This document shows, piece after piece, positions 51,119 to 61,547 of a DNA stretch of 64,000 nt. The notes under the pieces were generated by a model that saw only the letters and a program-made list of their open reading frames with translations, was not told the origin of the DNA and did no database searches. The stretch lies in the NCBI GenBank assembly GCA_040755535.1, contig JBFMAV010000004.1:1-64000 (forward strand). The letters run 5' to 3'. A program made the translations under genes and the position numbers. This DNA is from Aquabacter sp040755535. Its GTDB lineage: Bacteria > Pseudomonadota > Alphaproteobacteria > Rhizobiales > Xanthobacteraceae. Within the stretch, counting starts at the first letter, position 1; each line of letters starts with the position of its first letter.

Positions 51119-52627
51119 TCAGCCCTCGCCGTCGCGCTTGCCCTCCAGGATGCGCTGGGTGAGCACCACGGAGGGCACGACCGGCGTCATGGGGTGGGTC
51201 TTGCGCAGCAGATGCCATCCGCCCCACAGCAGGAAGGCGAGGATGGGAATGGAGGCGATGGTGAAGGTGCCGTTGGGATAATCCAGCGCCATCATCACCA
51301 GCACGCCCGCGAGAAACGCGAGGGTGAGATAGGAGGTGAAGGGCGCGAACGGCATGCGGAAAGTCACCGGCGCCGCCTCGCCCCGGTTGATGGCCTGCCT
51401 CAGCTTGATCTGGCACACCAGGATGAAGGCCCAGGTGGAGATGATGCCGAGCGAGGCGATGTTGAGCACGATCTCGAACACCCGCGAGGGCACGAGATAG
51501 TTCAGCACCACGCCCACCGCATAGATGGAGACGGTCACCATGATGCCGGCGAACGGCACGGAATGGGAGTTGAGCTTGGCGAGCAGCGGCGGCGCCGAGC
51601 CGCCCATGGCCAGCGAGCGCAGCACGCGGCCCGTGGAATAGAGCCCGGAATTCAGGCTGGAGAGGGCGGCGGTGAGCACCACGATGTTCATCACCGTGCC
51701 GATGCCGGGCACGCCCAGCGCCGTGAAGAAGGTGACGAACGGGCTCTCCTTGGCGCTGTACACGCTCCAGGGCAGCAGGCAGACCAGCAGCACCACGGAG
51801 CCCACATAGAACAGCGCGATGCGCCAGATGACGCCGTTGATGGCGCGCGGCAGCACGGTCTTGGCGTCCTGGCATTCGCCGGAGGCGATGCCGATCAGCT
51901 CGATGCCCGCATAGGCGAACACCACGCCCTGCACCAGCACCAAAGCGGGCAGGATGCCATGGGGAAAGAAGCCGCCATTCTCGGTGATGAGATGGAAGCC
52001 GGTGGGATGGCCCGCCACCTGATGGCCGGTACCCAGGATCAGCGTTCCGATGATCAGGAACAGCGTGAGCGCCGCCACCTTGATGAGGGCGAACCAGAAT
52101 TCCATCTCGCCGAAATACTTGACATTGATGAGGTTCAGCGCCGTCACCAGGCACATGGCGATGAAGGCGAAGACCCATTGCGGCACGTCGGCGAAGGTGC
52201 CCCAATATTGCATGTAGAGCGCGACCGCCGTGCAATCGACGATGCCGGTCATGGCCCAGTTCAGGAAGTACATCCAGCCGGCCACATAGGAGGCCCGCTC
52301 ACCCAGAAATTCGCGGGCATAGGACACGAAGCTGCCGCTGCTCGGCCGGTGCATCACCAGTTCGCCCAGCGCCCGCAGGATCATGAAGGCGAAGAAACCG
52401 CACACCAGATAGACGATGGCGAGCGAGGGGCCGGCTTGCTCCAGCCGGCTGCCGGCACCGAGGAACAGGCCGGTGCCGATGGCCCCGCCAATGGCGATCA
52501 TCTGAACCTGGCGGCGCCCGAGGCCCTGGTGGAGCCCATCATCGTGCGAGGCCAGCCACGCCTTCTTGTCGAAGGCGCTGACGTCGATGTTTTCGTCCGG
52601 AGACAGGTCGTCCGCCGCGCTCGTCAT
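51119..52627 (-). CDS. ansP: Amino acid permease, L-asparagine permease (AnsP)-like
   Basis: A 502-residue AAT-family permease with 12 membrane helices: MIAIGGAIGTGLFLGAGSRL, RALGELVMHRPSSGSFVSYAREFLG, MYFLNWAMTGIVDCTAVALYMQYWG, LVQGVVFAYAGIELIGIASGECQDAKTVLP, TAALSSLNSGLYSTGRVLRSLAMGGSAPP and NYLVPSRVFEIVLNIASLGIISTWAF. The pattern is very like E. coli AnsP. The gap of 120 bp to the oxidoreductase makes operon membership unclear. Confidence 0.86.
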   Translation of the reverse strand: MTSAADDLSPDENIDVSAFDKKAWLASHDDGLHQGLGRRQVQMIAIGGAIGTGLFLGAGSRLEQAGPSLAIVYLVCGFFAFMILRALGELVMHRPSSGSFVSYAREFLGERASYVAGWMYFLNWAMTGIVDCTAVALYMQYWGTFADVPQWVFAFIAMCLVTALNLINVKYFGEMEFWFALIKVAALTLFLIIGTLILGTGHQVAGHPTGFHLITENGGFFPHGILPALVLVQGVVFAYAGIELIGIASGECQDAKTVLPRAINGVIWRIALFYVGSVVLLVCLLPWSVYSAKESPFVTFFTALGVPGIGTVMNIVVLTAALSSLNSGLYSTGRVLRSLAMGGSAPPLLAKLNSHSVPFAGIMVTVSIYAVGVVLNYLVPSRVFEIVLNIASLGIISTWAFILVCQIKLRQAINRGEAAPVTFRMPFAPFTSYLTLAFLAGVLVMMALDYPNGTFTIASIPILAFLLWGGWHLLRKTHPMTPVVPSVVLTQRILEGKRDGEG

Positions 52628-52772
52628 ATAAAAACGTCCCCCTGCAACGCTCTACGCCGCCCGAACGCCTCTGGTCGCCATGGACCCCGCGCCCGGCCGT
52701 GTCAGCATGCGATCAGGCAAGGATTGCGCCAAGCATTTTATTTCTCGGCTAAAAAGATCGCCGGGTCAGGCG

Positions 52773-55331
52773 CTAGCCCATGGCCTCCGCCACCAATTGG
52801 TCCTCGGCTTCCGCCAGCAGATCCTCGGTCGTGTCTGCGGACGCAATGGTTTCCCGGCCGATTTCCAGCAGGACCGGGACCGACAACGGCGATACGCGCG
52901 CGAGCGGCTGATGCACGATATGTCCCCGGATGCGCGCCAGAAGGTCGGAAAGCCGGCGCACGTCCAGCAGCCCCGTCGCGGCGTCGGCGCGTGCCGCTTT
53001 CAGCAGCATATGGTCGGGTTCATGGCGCCGCAGCACGTCATAGACGAGATCGGTGGAGATGGTGACCTGCCGCTTGGTTTTCTCCTTGCCGGGAAAGCGC
53101 CGCTCGATCAGGCCGGCAATGACGGCGCAGGTGCGGAAGGTGCGCTTCATGAGCACGCTCTCGTCCAGCCACGCCTCCAGGTCGTCGCCCAGCATGTCCG
53201 CGTCGAACAGGGCATCGAGGGAGAGCCGCCCGTCCTTCGCCGCCGCCCCCATGTCGCCGGCGGCATAGATGGCGATGGCATAGTCGTTGGCGACGAAGCC
53301 GAGCGGCTTGAGCCGCGCCCGATCGAGGCGGCGGGTCAGCAGCATGCCGAGCGTCTGGTGCGCGAGGCGCCCTTCGAAGGGATAGCAGACCAGATAATAG
53401 CGCCCGGCGCGGGCGAAGGTTTCCACCAGCAGGTCGGAACGGCCCGGCAGGCGCGAGCGCGCTTTCTGCAATTCGAGCCAGTCACGCACCTGGCCCGGCA
53501 GGCTCGCCCAGCGGTCCGGCTGCGAGAGCAGCGCGCGCACCCCCGCCGCGAGGAAGGTGGAGAGCGGAAACTTCCCCCCGTCATAAGAGGGCACCTTGGG
53601 CTCGGTGGCGGCGGTGCGGGACACATAGATCTCGTCCTCCACCATGGCGTCGTAGCGCAGGATCTCGCCCGCGAAGACGAAGGTGTCGCCCGGCACCATG
53701 GTCTCGACGAAATATTCCTCCACCTCCCCCAGCACCTTGCCCCCATAGCGCGGTCGCCCGGCGACCCCGCCGCGCGCCGCGCCGCGCGCGGAGACGAGGC
53801 GCACCTTGATCATGGTGGCCTCGACGATGGTGCCCACATTCATGCGGTAGGATTGGGCGATGGCGGGGTTCGCCACGCGCCATAGCCCGTCCTTGGTGCG
53901 GCGGATCTTGGCGAACCGCTCATAGGCGCGCAGCGCGTAGCCGCCGGTCGCGACGAAATCCACCACCCGCGCGAAATCCTCCGCGTCGAGATGGCGGTAG
54001 GGCGCGGCTGATCGCACCTCCGCCAGCAAACCCTCCTGGGAGAAGGGCGCCGCGCAGGCCATGCCGAGCACATGCTGGGCCAGCACATCGAGGGCGCCGG
54101 TGCGCTCGGGCGGGGTGTCCTGCGCCCCGACGCGCACCGCCTCCAAGGCGGCCCGGCATTCCAGCACCTCGAACCGGTTGGCCGGGACGAGGACCGCATG
54201 GGAGCTTTCGTCCAGCCGGTGATTGGCGCGGCCGATGCGCTGCATGAGGCGCGAGGAACCCTTGGGCGCGCCCACATTGATCACCTGGTCCACATCGCCC
54301 CAATCAATGCCGAGATCGAGCGAGGAGGTGCAGACCACGGCTTTCAGCCGGCCCGCCGCCATGGCGCTTTCCACGCGCCGGCGCTGCTCCACGTCCAGCG
54401 AGCCGTGATGCAGGGCGATGGGCAGATTGTCGTCATTGATGCGCCAGAGTTCCTGGAACAGGAATTCCGCCTGCCAGCGGGTATTCACGAAGACGAGGCT
54501 CATGCGCCGCGCCTTCAGCAGCCCATAGACCTCCGGCAAGGCGTGCAGGGCGGTGTGGGTCGCCCAGGGCATCTTGGCCCGGCTGTCGAGAATGGACAGG
54601 TCCGGCGCCGCCCCGCCCTGCGCCACGACGAGAGAGGCACGGCGATCCTCGCCCTCGGCCTGCGCCACCAGATAGCGCCGCAGATCGTCCGGCTCGGCCA
54701 CCGTGGCGGAAAGGCCCACCGCCTGGAGGCCCGGCGCGATGGCGCGCAGGCGTGCCAGGGCCAGCGCGAGCAAGTCGCCGCGCTTGGACGTCACGAGGGC
54801 ATGGAGTTCATCCAGGACCACCCGCCGCAGGCCGGCGAACAGATGCTCCCCATCCTTGGAGGCGAGCAGCAAGGAGAGCTGTTCCGGCGTGGTGAGCAGG
54901 ATGTCGGGCGGGTCGCGTCTTTGGCGCTGGCGGCGGGAGGTCGGCGTGTCGCCCGTTCGGGTCTCGACGCGGATTTTCAGCCCCATTTCCCCGATGGGAG
55001 CCTCCAAATTGCGCGCGATATCCACCGCCAGGGCTTTCAGCGGCGAAATATAAAGCGTGTGCAGGGGCGAAACGGGCGCGGGGGGCGCCCGCCCCGCTGC
55101 CTCCGCCTTGCGCTTCGGCTTTGTGCCCGCGCTCAGTTCCACCAGGCTCGGGAGGAAACCGGCCAGCGTCTTGCCCGCGCCGGTGGGGGCGATGAGCAGG
55201 GCGGAGCGCCCGGCCCGCGCCTCGGCCAGCAGATCCAGCTGATGCGCGCGCGGCGCCCATCCGCGCGCGGCGAACCAGTCGAGGAAAAGGGGAGGCAGGG
55301 CGCGCGCGCCCTCAAAATCGGTGTCCGGCAC
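52773..55331 (-). CDS. Lhr-type ligase-associated DEXH box helicase
   Basis: An 852-residue SF2 helicase: Walker A LLIAPTGAGKTLAGFLP, LYISPLKALAVD, RTGDTPTSRRQ, Walker B VVLDELHAL, VGLSATVAEPDDL, VVCTSSLDLGIDWGDVDQVINVGAPKGSSRLMQRIGRANHR, then a winged-helix and Lhr-core C-terminal region (MIERRFPGKEKTKRQVTISTDLVYDVL-like). It fits the DNA-damage Lhr helicase partnered by PdeM. The GTG at 55331 gives an N-terminus consistent with the family; the frame is open to 55409. Divergent from ftsW. A short gap of 145 bp to ansP shows no gene. Confidence 0.9.
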   Translation of the reverse strand: MPDTDFEGARALPPLFLDWFAARGWAPRAHQLDLLAEARAGRSALLIAPTGAGKTLAGFLPSLVELSAGTKPKRKAEAAGRAPPAPVSPLHTLYISPLKALAVDIARNLEAPIGEMGLKIRVETRTGDTPTSRRQRQRRDPPDILLTTPEQLSLLLASKDGEHLFAGLRRVVLDELHALVTSKRGDLLALALARLRAIAPGLQAVGLSATVAEPDDLRRYLVAQAEGEDRRASLVVAQGGAAPDLSILDSRAKMPWATHTALHALPEVYGLLKARRMSLVFVNTRWQAEFLFQELWRINDDNLPIALHHGSLDVEQRRRVESAMAAGRLKAVVCTSSLDLGIDWGDVDQVINVGAPKGSSRLMQRIGRANHRLDESSHAVLVPANRFEVLECRAALEAVRVGAQDTPPERTGALDVLAQHVLGMACAAPFSQEGLLAEVRSAAPYRHLDAEDFARVVDFVATGGYALRAYERFAKIRRTKDGLWRVANPAIAQSYRMNVGTIVEATMIKVRLVSARGAARGGVAGRPRYGGKVLGEVEEYFVETMVPGDTFVFAGEILRYDAMVEDEIYVSRTAATEPKVPSYDGGKFPLSTFLAAGVRALLSQPDRWASLPGQVRDWLELQKARSRLPGRSDLLVETFARAGRYYLVCYPFEGRLAHQTLGMLLTRRLDRARLKPLGFVANDYAIAIYAAGDMGAAAKDGRLSLDALFDADMLGDDLEAWLDESVLMKRTFRTCAVIAGLIERRFPGKEKTKRQVTISTDLVYDVLRRHEPDHMLLKAARADAATGLLDVRRLSDLLARIRGHIVHQPLARVSPLSVPVLLEIGRETIASADTTEDLLAEAEDQLVAEAMG

Positions 55332-55456
55332 GGAGCTTAAGGTAATGCGCCTGTGTCCCGAGTGCGATGGGCGCGCGGCGACGTTCGGCCTTAATCGGGC
55401 GTCAACCAAGCTCGGCCATCCTGCGCCCTTGAAACCTTGCCCGGGAGTTCTGGCCC

Positions 55457-56629
55457 ATGATGTCGCGCGCCGACCGCACCGTGCTGAGCGAATGGTGGTG
55501 GACGGTCGATCGCCTGCTGCTGGGCAGCCTGTTCGTGCTGATGATGATCGGCATCGTGCTGTGCCTTGCGGCGAGCCCGCCCATCGCCGCGCGCCTCGGC
55601 ATTCCCGACCCGTTCCACTTCGTGCAGCGCCAGGTTCTGTTCCTGATCCCGGCCGCCGCCGTCATGCTCTTCACCTCCTTCCTGTCGCCCCGCACCATCC
55701 GGCGGGTGTGCATGGTGATCTTCCTGCTGTTCTGGGTGCTGCTGTTCGCCACCCTGGTCATCGGCCCGGAAGTGAAGGGCGCGCGCCGCTGGCTGATGAT
55801 CGCCGGCATCACCCTCCAGCCCTCCGAATTCATCAAGCCCGCCTTCGTGGTGCTGGCCTCCTGGCTGTTCGCCGAAAGCGGCCGGCGGCCGGAAATGCCG
55901 GCCCAGTTGCTCGCCATCGGTCTGCTCGGCGCCGTGGTCCTGCCGCTGGTGCTGCAGCCCGACTTCGGCCAGACCATGCTGATCTGCCTCGTGTGGGGCG
56001 CGCTGTTCTTCCTCGCGGGCCTGCGCTGGATCTGGATGGTGGGGCTGATCGGCTTCGGCCTCGGGGGTGCGGTGCTCGCCTATAATGTGGTGCCGCACGT
56101 GCGAAAGCGGATCGACCGCTTCCTCGATCCCGCCACCGGCGACACCTACCAGATCGACACCGCGCTCCAGAGCTTCGCCCATGGCGGCTGGTTCGGACAG
56201 GGGCCGGGCGAGGGCACGGTGAAGCGCATCCTGCCCGACGGCCACACCGACTTCATCTTCGCCGTGGCGGCGGAGGAGTTCGGCGTCATCCTGTGCCTGA
56301 TCCTCCTCTCCTTGTTCGCCTTCATCATCATCCGCAGCCTCACCCGGGCGCTGGACGAGCAGGACCCCTTCGCGCGCTTCGCCGCCAGCGGGCTCGCGCT
56401 GCTGTTCGGCCTCCAGGCCTCCATCAATATGATGGTGAACGTGCATCTCATGCCCGCCAAGGGCATGACTCTGCCCTTCATCTCCTATGGCGGCTCCTCG
56501 CTGATCTCGCTCGCCTTCGGCATGGGCATGCTGCTCGCCTTCTCCCGCCGCCGCCCCGGCGCGGTCGCGCTGGCGGCCCTGAGCGCCCCGCCGCCCGAGC
56601 CGCGCGGGGGAGCGGCGCATCCGGCATGA
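55457..56629 (+). CDS. ftsW: FtsW, peptidoglycan glycosyltransferase of the SEDS family
   Basis: A 390-residue inner-membrane protein with ten predicted helices: GARRWLMIAGITLQPSEFIKPAFVVLAS, LQPDFGQTMLICLVWG (catalytic Asp region), QGPGEGTVKRILPDGHTDFIFAVAAEEFGVIL and GMTLPFISYGGSSLISLAFGMGMLLAFSRR. It polymerises septal glycan with the FtsI-type transpeptidase. The stop overlaps murG (ATGA). Start of the dcw segment present here; murD/mraY lie outside or elsewhere. Confidence 0.97.
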   Translation: MMSRADRTVLSEWWWTVDRLLLGSLFVLMMIGIVLCLAASPPIAARLGIPDPFHFVQRQVLFLIPAAAVMLFTSFLSPRTIRRVCMVIFLLFWVLLFATLVIGPEVKGARRWLMIAGITLQPSEFIKPAFVVLASWLFAESGRRPEMPAQLLAIGLLGAVVLPLVLQPDFGQTMLICLVWGALFFLAGLRWIWMVGLIGFGLGGAVLAYNVVPHVRKRIDRFLDPATGDTYQIDTALQSFAHGGWFGQGPGEGTVKRILPDGHTDFIFAVAAEEFGVILCLILLSLFAFIIIRSLTRALDEQDPFARFAASGLALLFGLQASINMMVNVHLMPAKGMTLPFISYGGSSLISLAFGMGMLLAFSRRRPGAVALAALSAPPPEPRGGAAHPA

Positions 56630-57738
56630 GCAATCCCGTCAAGCCCCTGATCCTGCTGGCGGCCGGCGGCACCGGCGGCCATCTGTTCCCCGCCGAGGCG
56701 CTCGCCGGGGCGCTGGTGGCGCGCGGATTCCGGGTGGACCTCGCCACCGACGATCGCGCGCGGCGCTATGCGGATGCGTTTCCCGCCGGCGCCATGCATG
56801 TGCTGCCTGCCGAGACCGTGCGCGGACGCTCGCCCCTCGCTCTGGCAAAGACCGCCTGGGCGCTCGGCACCGGTCTTCTGTCCGCGCTCGCGCTGCTGCA
56901 CCGGCTGAAGCCGGCGGCTGTGGTGGGCTTTGGCGGCTATCCGACCTTGCCGCCGCTCATCGCCGCGCGAATTCTGGGCGTGCCGACCCTCATCCATGAG
57001 GCGAACGGCGTGATGGGCCGCGCGAACCGGCTGCTGGCGAGCCGGGTCAGCGCCATTGCCACCGGCTTTCCCGATCTGGTCTCCGCCGAGCCTGAACTGG
57101 CCCGCAAGGCGGTGTGGACCGGAAATCCCCTGCGCCCCGCCGTGATCGCGGCGGCGGGCACGCCCTATCCCGACCCGTCCGGGACGCTGGGGCTCCTGGT
57201 GTTCGGCGGCAGCCAGGGCGCGCGGGTCATGTCGGACATCGTGCCCGACGCCCTCCTGCGCCTTCCGCCCGACCTGCGCGCGCGTCTGCGGGTTGTCCAG
57301 CAGGCGCGCGAGGAGGATATAACGCGGGTGCGCGCTGCCTATGACACGGCGGGAGTCGCGGCCGAGATCGCGCCGTTCTTCAAGGATCTGCCGGCGCGCA
57401 TGGCGGCGGCGCATCTGGTCATCTCCCGCTCCGGCGCGCTGACGGTCGCCGAGCTTGCCGCCATCGGCCGGCCCGCCATTCTCGTGCCGCTGCCCAACGC
57501 GCTCGATCAGGACCAGGCCGCCAATGCCCGCTCCCTTCAGAAGATCGGCGGCGCCGAGCTGATCCTTCAGGATCGCTTCACGCCGGACCACCTCGCCGCC
57601 GTGCTCGCGCGCCTGTGCGCGGACGGCGGGGCATTGACGGATATGGCGCGAGCCGCCAGAAGCGCCGGAACACTGGACGCGGCCGACCGCCTCGCGGACG
57701 CGGTCGCCCGGCTGGCGCGGGGGGCGCCGGTAACCTGA
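56626..57738 (+). CDS. murG: MurG, lipid I N-acetylglucosaminyltransferase
   Basis: A 370-residue GT-B glycosyltransferase beginning LLAAGGTGGHLFPAEAL, with VVGFGGYPTLPPLIAARILGVPTLIHEANGVMGRANR, LLVFGGSQGARVMSD, FKDLPARMAAAHLVISRSGALTVAELAAIGRPAILVPLPNALDQDQAANA. It makes lipid II on the cytoplasmic face of the membrane. The start at 56626 overlaps the ftsW stop; upstream in-frame codons are inside ftsW. Confidence 0.97.
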   Translation: MSNPVKPLILLAAGGTGGHLFPAEALAGALVARGFRVDLATDDRARRYADAFPAGAMHVLPAETVRGRSPLALAKTAWALGTGLLSALALLHRLKPAAVVGFGGYPTLPPLIAARILGVPTLIHEANGVMGRANRLLASRVSAIATGFPDLVSAEPELARKAVWTGNPLRPAVIAAAGTPYPDPSGTLGLLVFGGSQGARVMSDIVPDALLRLPPDLRARLRVVQQAREEDITRVRAAYDTAGVAAEIAPFFKDLPARMAAAHLVISRSGALTVAELAAIGRPAILVPLPNALDQDQAANARSLQKIGGAELILQDRFTPDHLAAVLARLCADGGALTDMARAARSAGTLDAADRLADAVARLARGAPVT

Positions 57739-57879
57739 GGCGCGCGCGGCCGCACGGAATGCGGGCGCCCGCCAGACTCGTTTCGCGCTTTCGGCCCGAA
57801 GGCGTTCTCTAACCCCAATCTGGGCCGCGTCCCGATCGGTGCCGCCACCGGGACGCCCGGCCCCGAGGAAAGTCTGACC

Positions 57880-59295
<1,416 letters not shown>

Positions 59296-59370
59296 CCTTT
59301 GGTCAAGGTTGCGCCACCGGGGAAGAGCCGTTAGGCACATCGCACCGCAACGCACCAGGGGTTGGCCGGA

Positions 59371-60258
59371 ATGACGCGCACGCTCTGGGTCGCGACGGGG
59401 AGCGTTAGTATCGGGCTGCTCGTGCTCGCGCTCAAATCCGCCGCGTGGTGGGTCACGGGCTCGGTCGCCCTGCTGTCCGACGCGCTGGAAAGCATCATCA
59501 ACGTCGCCGCCTCGCTCGCGGCCCTCGTGGCGCTGAACATCAGCGCCCGTCCGGCGGACGACAATCATCCCTACGGCCACCACAAGGCGGAGTATTTTTC
59601 CGCCGTGCTCGAAGGGGTGCTGATCGTGCTCGCGGCAGGCTCGATCCTGCGCGAGGCCTATTTCGGCTTCCTCGACCCGCGCATGCCCCACCAGCCCTTC
59701 GAGGGCGTGGTGCTGAACGGCCTCGCCACGCTCATCAATGGCGCCTGGTGCACGGTCCTGCTGCGGTGCGGGCGCAAATGGCGCTCGCCCGCCTTGGTGG
59801 CCGATGGCCGGCATCTTCTGACCGACGTGGTCACCTCCATCGGCGTGCTGGCGGGATTCGTTCTGGTGCCCGTCACCGGCTGGCCGCAACTCGATCCCAT
59901 TCTGGCGGGCATCGTCGCGGTCAATATCCTGTGGACCGGCTGGAGCCTGATGCGCGAGTCCGTGGGCGGCCTCATGGACGAGGCGCCCGCCCCCGAGGTG
60001 GTGGCGCGCATCAAGGACCTGGTGTCCACCCATGCGGACGGGGCCATCGAGGCCCACGACCTGCGCACCCGCCATGCCGGCCGCATGACCTTCGTGGAAT
60101 TCCACCTCGTGGTGCCCGGCGACATGACGGTGGCCGCCGCCCACGACATTTGCGACCGCATCGAACGCGCCTTCGAGACCGACATGGACGACATGGTCAT
60201 CACCATCCATGTGGAGCCCGAGGGCGAGGCCAAGCATCGCGGCGTGGTGGTGCTGTGA
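59371..60258 (+). CDS. Cation diffusion facilitator (CDF) transporter
   Basis: A 295-residue CDF transporter: six membrane helices and a cytosolic C-terminal ferredoxin-like domain (VARIKDLVSTHADGAIEAHDLRTRHAGRMTFVEFHLVVPGDMTVAAAHDICDRIERAF). Metal-site residues: SVALLSDALESIINV (helix 2), HPYGHHKAEYFSA and ADGRHLLTDVVTSIGV (helix 5, HxxxD). It probably exports Zn, Fe or Mn. It sits between murC and murB, not a standard dcw member. The ATG at 59371 is taken; a TTG at 59362 is in frame. Confidence 0.9.
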   Translation: MTRTLWVATGSVSIGLLVLALKSAAWWVTGSVALLSDALESIINVAASLAALVALNISARPADDNHPYGHHKAEYFSAVLEGVLIVLAAGSILREAYFGFLDPRMPHQPFEGVVLNGLATLINGAWCTVLLRCGRKWRSPALVADGRHLLTDVVTSIGVLAGFVLVPVTGWPQLDPILAGIVAVNILWTGWSLMRESVGGLMDEAPAPEVVARIKDLVSTHADGAIEAHDLRTRHAGRMTFVEFHLVVPGDMTVAAAHDICDRIERAFETDMDDMVITIHVEPEGEAKHRGVVVL

Positions 60259-60300
60259 CGGTATTTGGCATTGGCGCGCGAAAGCCCTAAACCGGCGCCC

Positions 60301-61224
60301 ATGAGCTTTCCCGATCTGCTTGCGGACCTTGCGCACGAATTGCCCGATCTGCGCGGCCGCTTCTCGGCCAATGCGCCGCTGGCGCCGCTGACGTGGTTTC
60401 GCGTGGGCGGGCCGGCGCAGGTGCTGTTCGAACCTGCGGATGCGGACGATCTTGCCTACGGGCTGGCCGGCCTGCCGGCGGCGCTCCCCGTCACGGTGAT
60501 CGGTCTCGGTTCCAATCTGATCGTGCGCGATGGCGGGGTGCCGGGCGTGGTGGTGCGCCTCGGAAAGGCGTTCGGCGCAATCACTGTGGAGGGCGCGCGC
60601 ATCCGCGCGGGGGCCGGCGCGGCGGACGTGAAGGTGGCGCGTGCGGCGGCTGAGGCCGGACTCGCTGGCTTGTCCTTCCTGCGCGGCATTCCCGGCGCCA
60701 TCGGCGGGGCGCTGCGCATGAATGGCGGGGCCTATGGCGGCGAAGTGAAGGACGTGCTCGTTTCCTGCCGCGCCGTGGGCCGCGATGGGTCGCGGCACGA
60801 CATTGCGGCCCCCGACATGGGCTTCACCTATCGCCATTGCGCGGCCCCGGACGACCTCATCTTCACCGAGGCGCTGTTCGAGGGCGTGCCGGGCGATCCC
60901 GCCGAGATCGCGGCCGAGATGGAGCACATCACCTCCTCGCGCGAGGCGACCCAGCCCATCAAGAGCCGCACCGGTGGCTCCACCTTCAAGAATCCCGAAG
61001 GCGCCAAGGCCTGGCAATTGGTGGATGCGGCCGGGTGCCGGGGGCTGACGCTCGGCCGCGCGCAGGTCTCCGAGCTTCACACCAACTTCCTGCTCAATCT
61101 CGGCGGCGCGAGCGCGGCGGAGATCGAAGGGCTGGGAGAAGAGGTGCGCCGGCGGGTGCGAGAGACCAGCGGCGTGGATCTTCAGTGGGAGATCAAGCGG
61201 ATCGGCGTGCCGCTCTCCGCCTGA
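60301..61224 (+). CDS. murB: MurB, UDP-N-acetylenolpyruvoylglucosamine reductase
   Basis: A 307-residue type II MurB: FAD-binding NAPLAPLTWFRVGGPAQVLFEPADADDL, LGLGSNLIVRDGGVPGVVVRLGKAFG, FLRGIPGAIGGALRMNGGAYGGEVKDVLVS, SREATQPIKSRTGGSTFKNPEGAKAWQLVDAAGCRGLTLGRAQVSELHTNFLLN. It reduces UDP-GlcNAc-enolpyruvate to UDP-MurNAc. The start at 60301 is chosen by homology; upstream in-frame codons are within the 42-bp gap to the CDF gene. Confidence 0.97.
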   Translation: MSFPDLLADLAHELPDLRGRFSANAPLAPLTWFRVGGPAQVLFEPADADDLAYGLAGLPAALPVTVIGLGSNLIVRDGGVPGVVVRLGKAFGAITVEGARIRAGAGAADVKVARAAAEAGLAGLSFLRGIPGAIGGALRMNGGAYGGEVKDVLVSCRAVGRDGSRHDIAAPDMGFTYRHCAAPDDLIFTEALFEGVPGDPAEIAAEMEHITSSREATQPIKSRTGGSTFKNPEGAKAWQLVDAAGCRGLTLGRAQVSELHTNFLLNLGGASAAEIEGLGEEVRRRVRETSGVDLQWEIKRIGVPLSA

Positions 61225-61267
61225 GCCGCCCCGAATCCGCCCGGGTGCGCGTCCAGGAGATGGCGCT

Positions 61268-61387
61268 CAAGAGACTGATTCACCGATCAGGGTGATTCAA
61301 CCTGATCGGTGGATGAGTCTATAAATCATTGATAGAGAACGATTTTCCGATCTGGTTGCGATGCAATCAGACCGGAACGTGCTCTAG
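61268..61387 (+). repeat. Dispersed palindromic element, copy D (full, 120 bp)
   Basis: Full-length copy: left end CAAGAGA (diverged from CTAGAGC), hairpin 1 (CCGATCAGG...CCTGATCGG), box ATTGATAGAGAACG, hairpin 2 (CCGATCTGGTTGC...GCAATCAGACCGG) and right end GTGCTCTAG. It lies in the 323-bp gap between murB and ddl, which holds no gene. A 10-bp palindrome AACCCGGGTT follows at 61426-61435. Confidence 0.85.
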
Positions 61388-61547
61388 GCGATTTGAGTCT
61401 CGGCTCGTCCCGCGCGCCCCCGCTTAACCCGGGTTTTCGGTTCCGGTCGGCGGCGCTCCTCGCCCCGCCTCTCGGTCCTAAGGAATTGCAAACCCTGTTC
61501 ACCCTTTAATGGCCTGCCCGGTCTTGGGCAGTTTTCGGGATAGGTCC

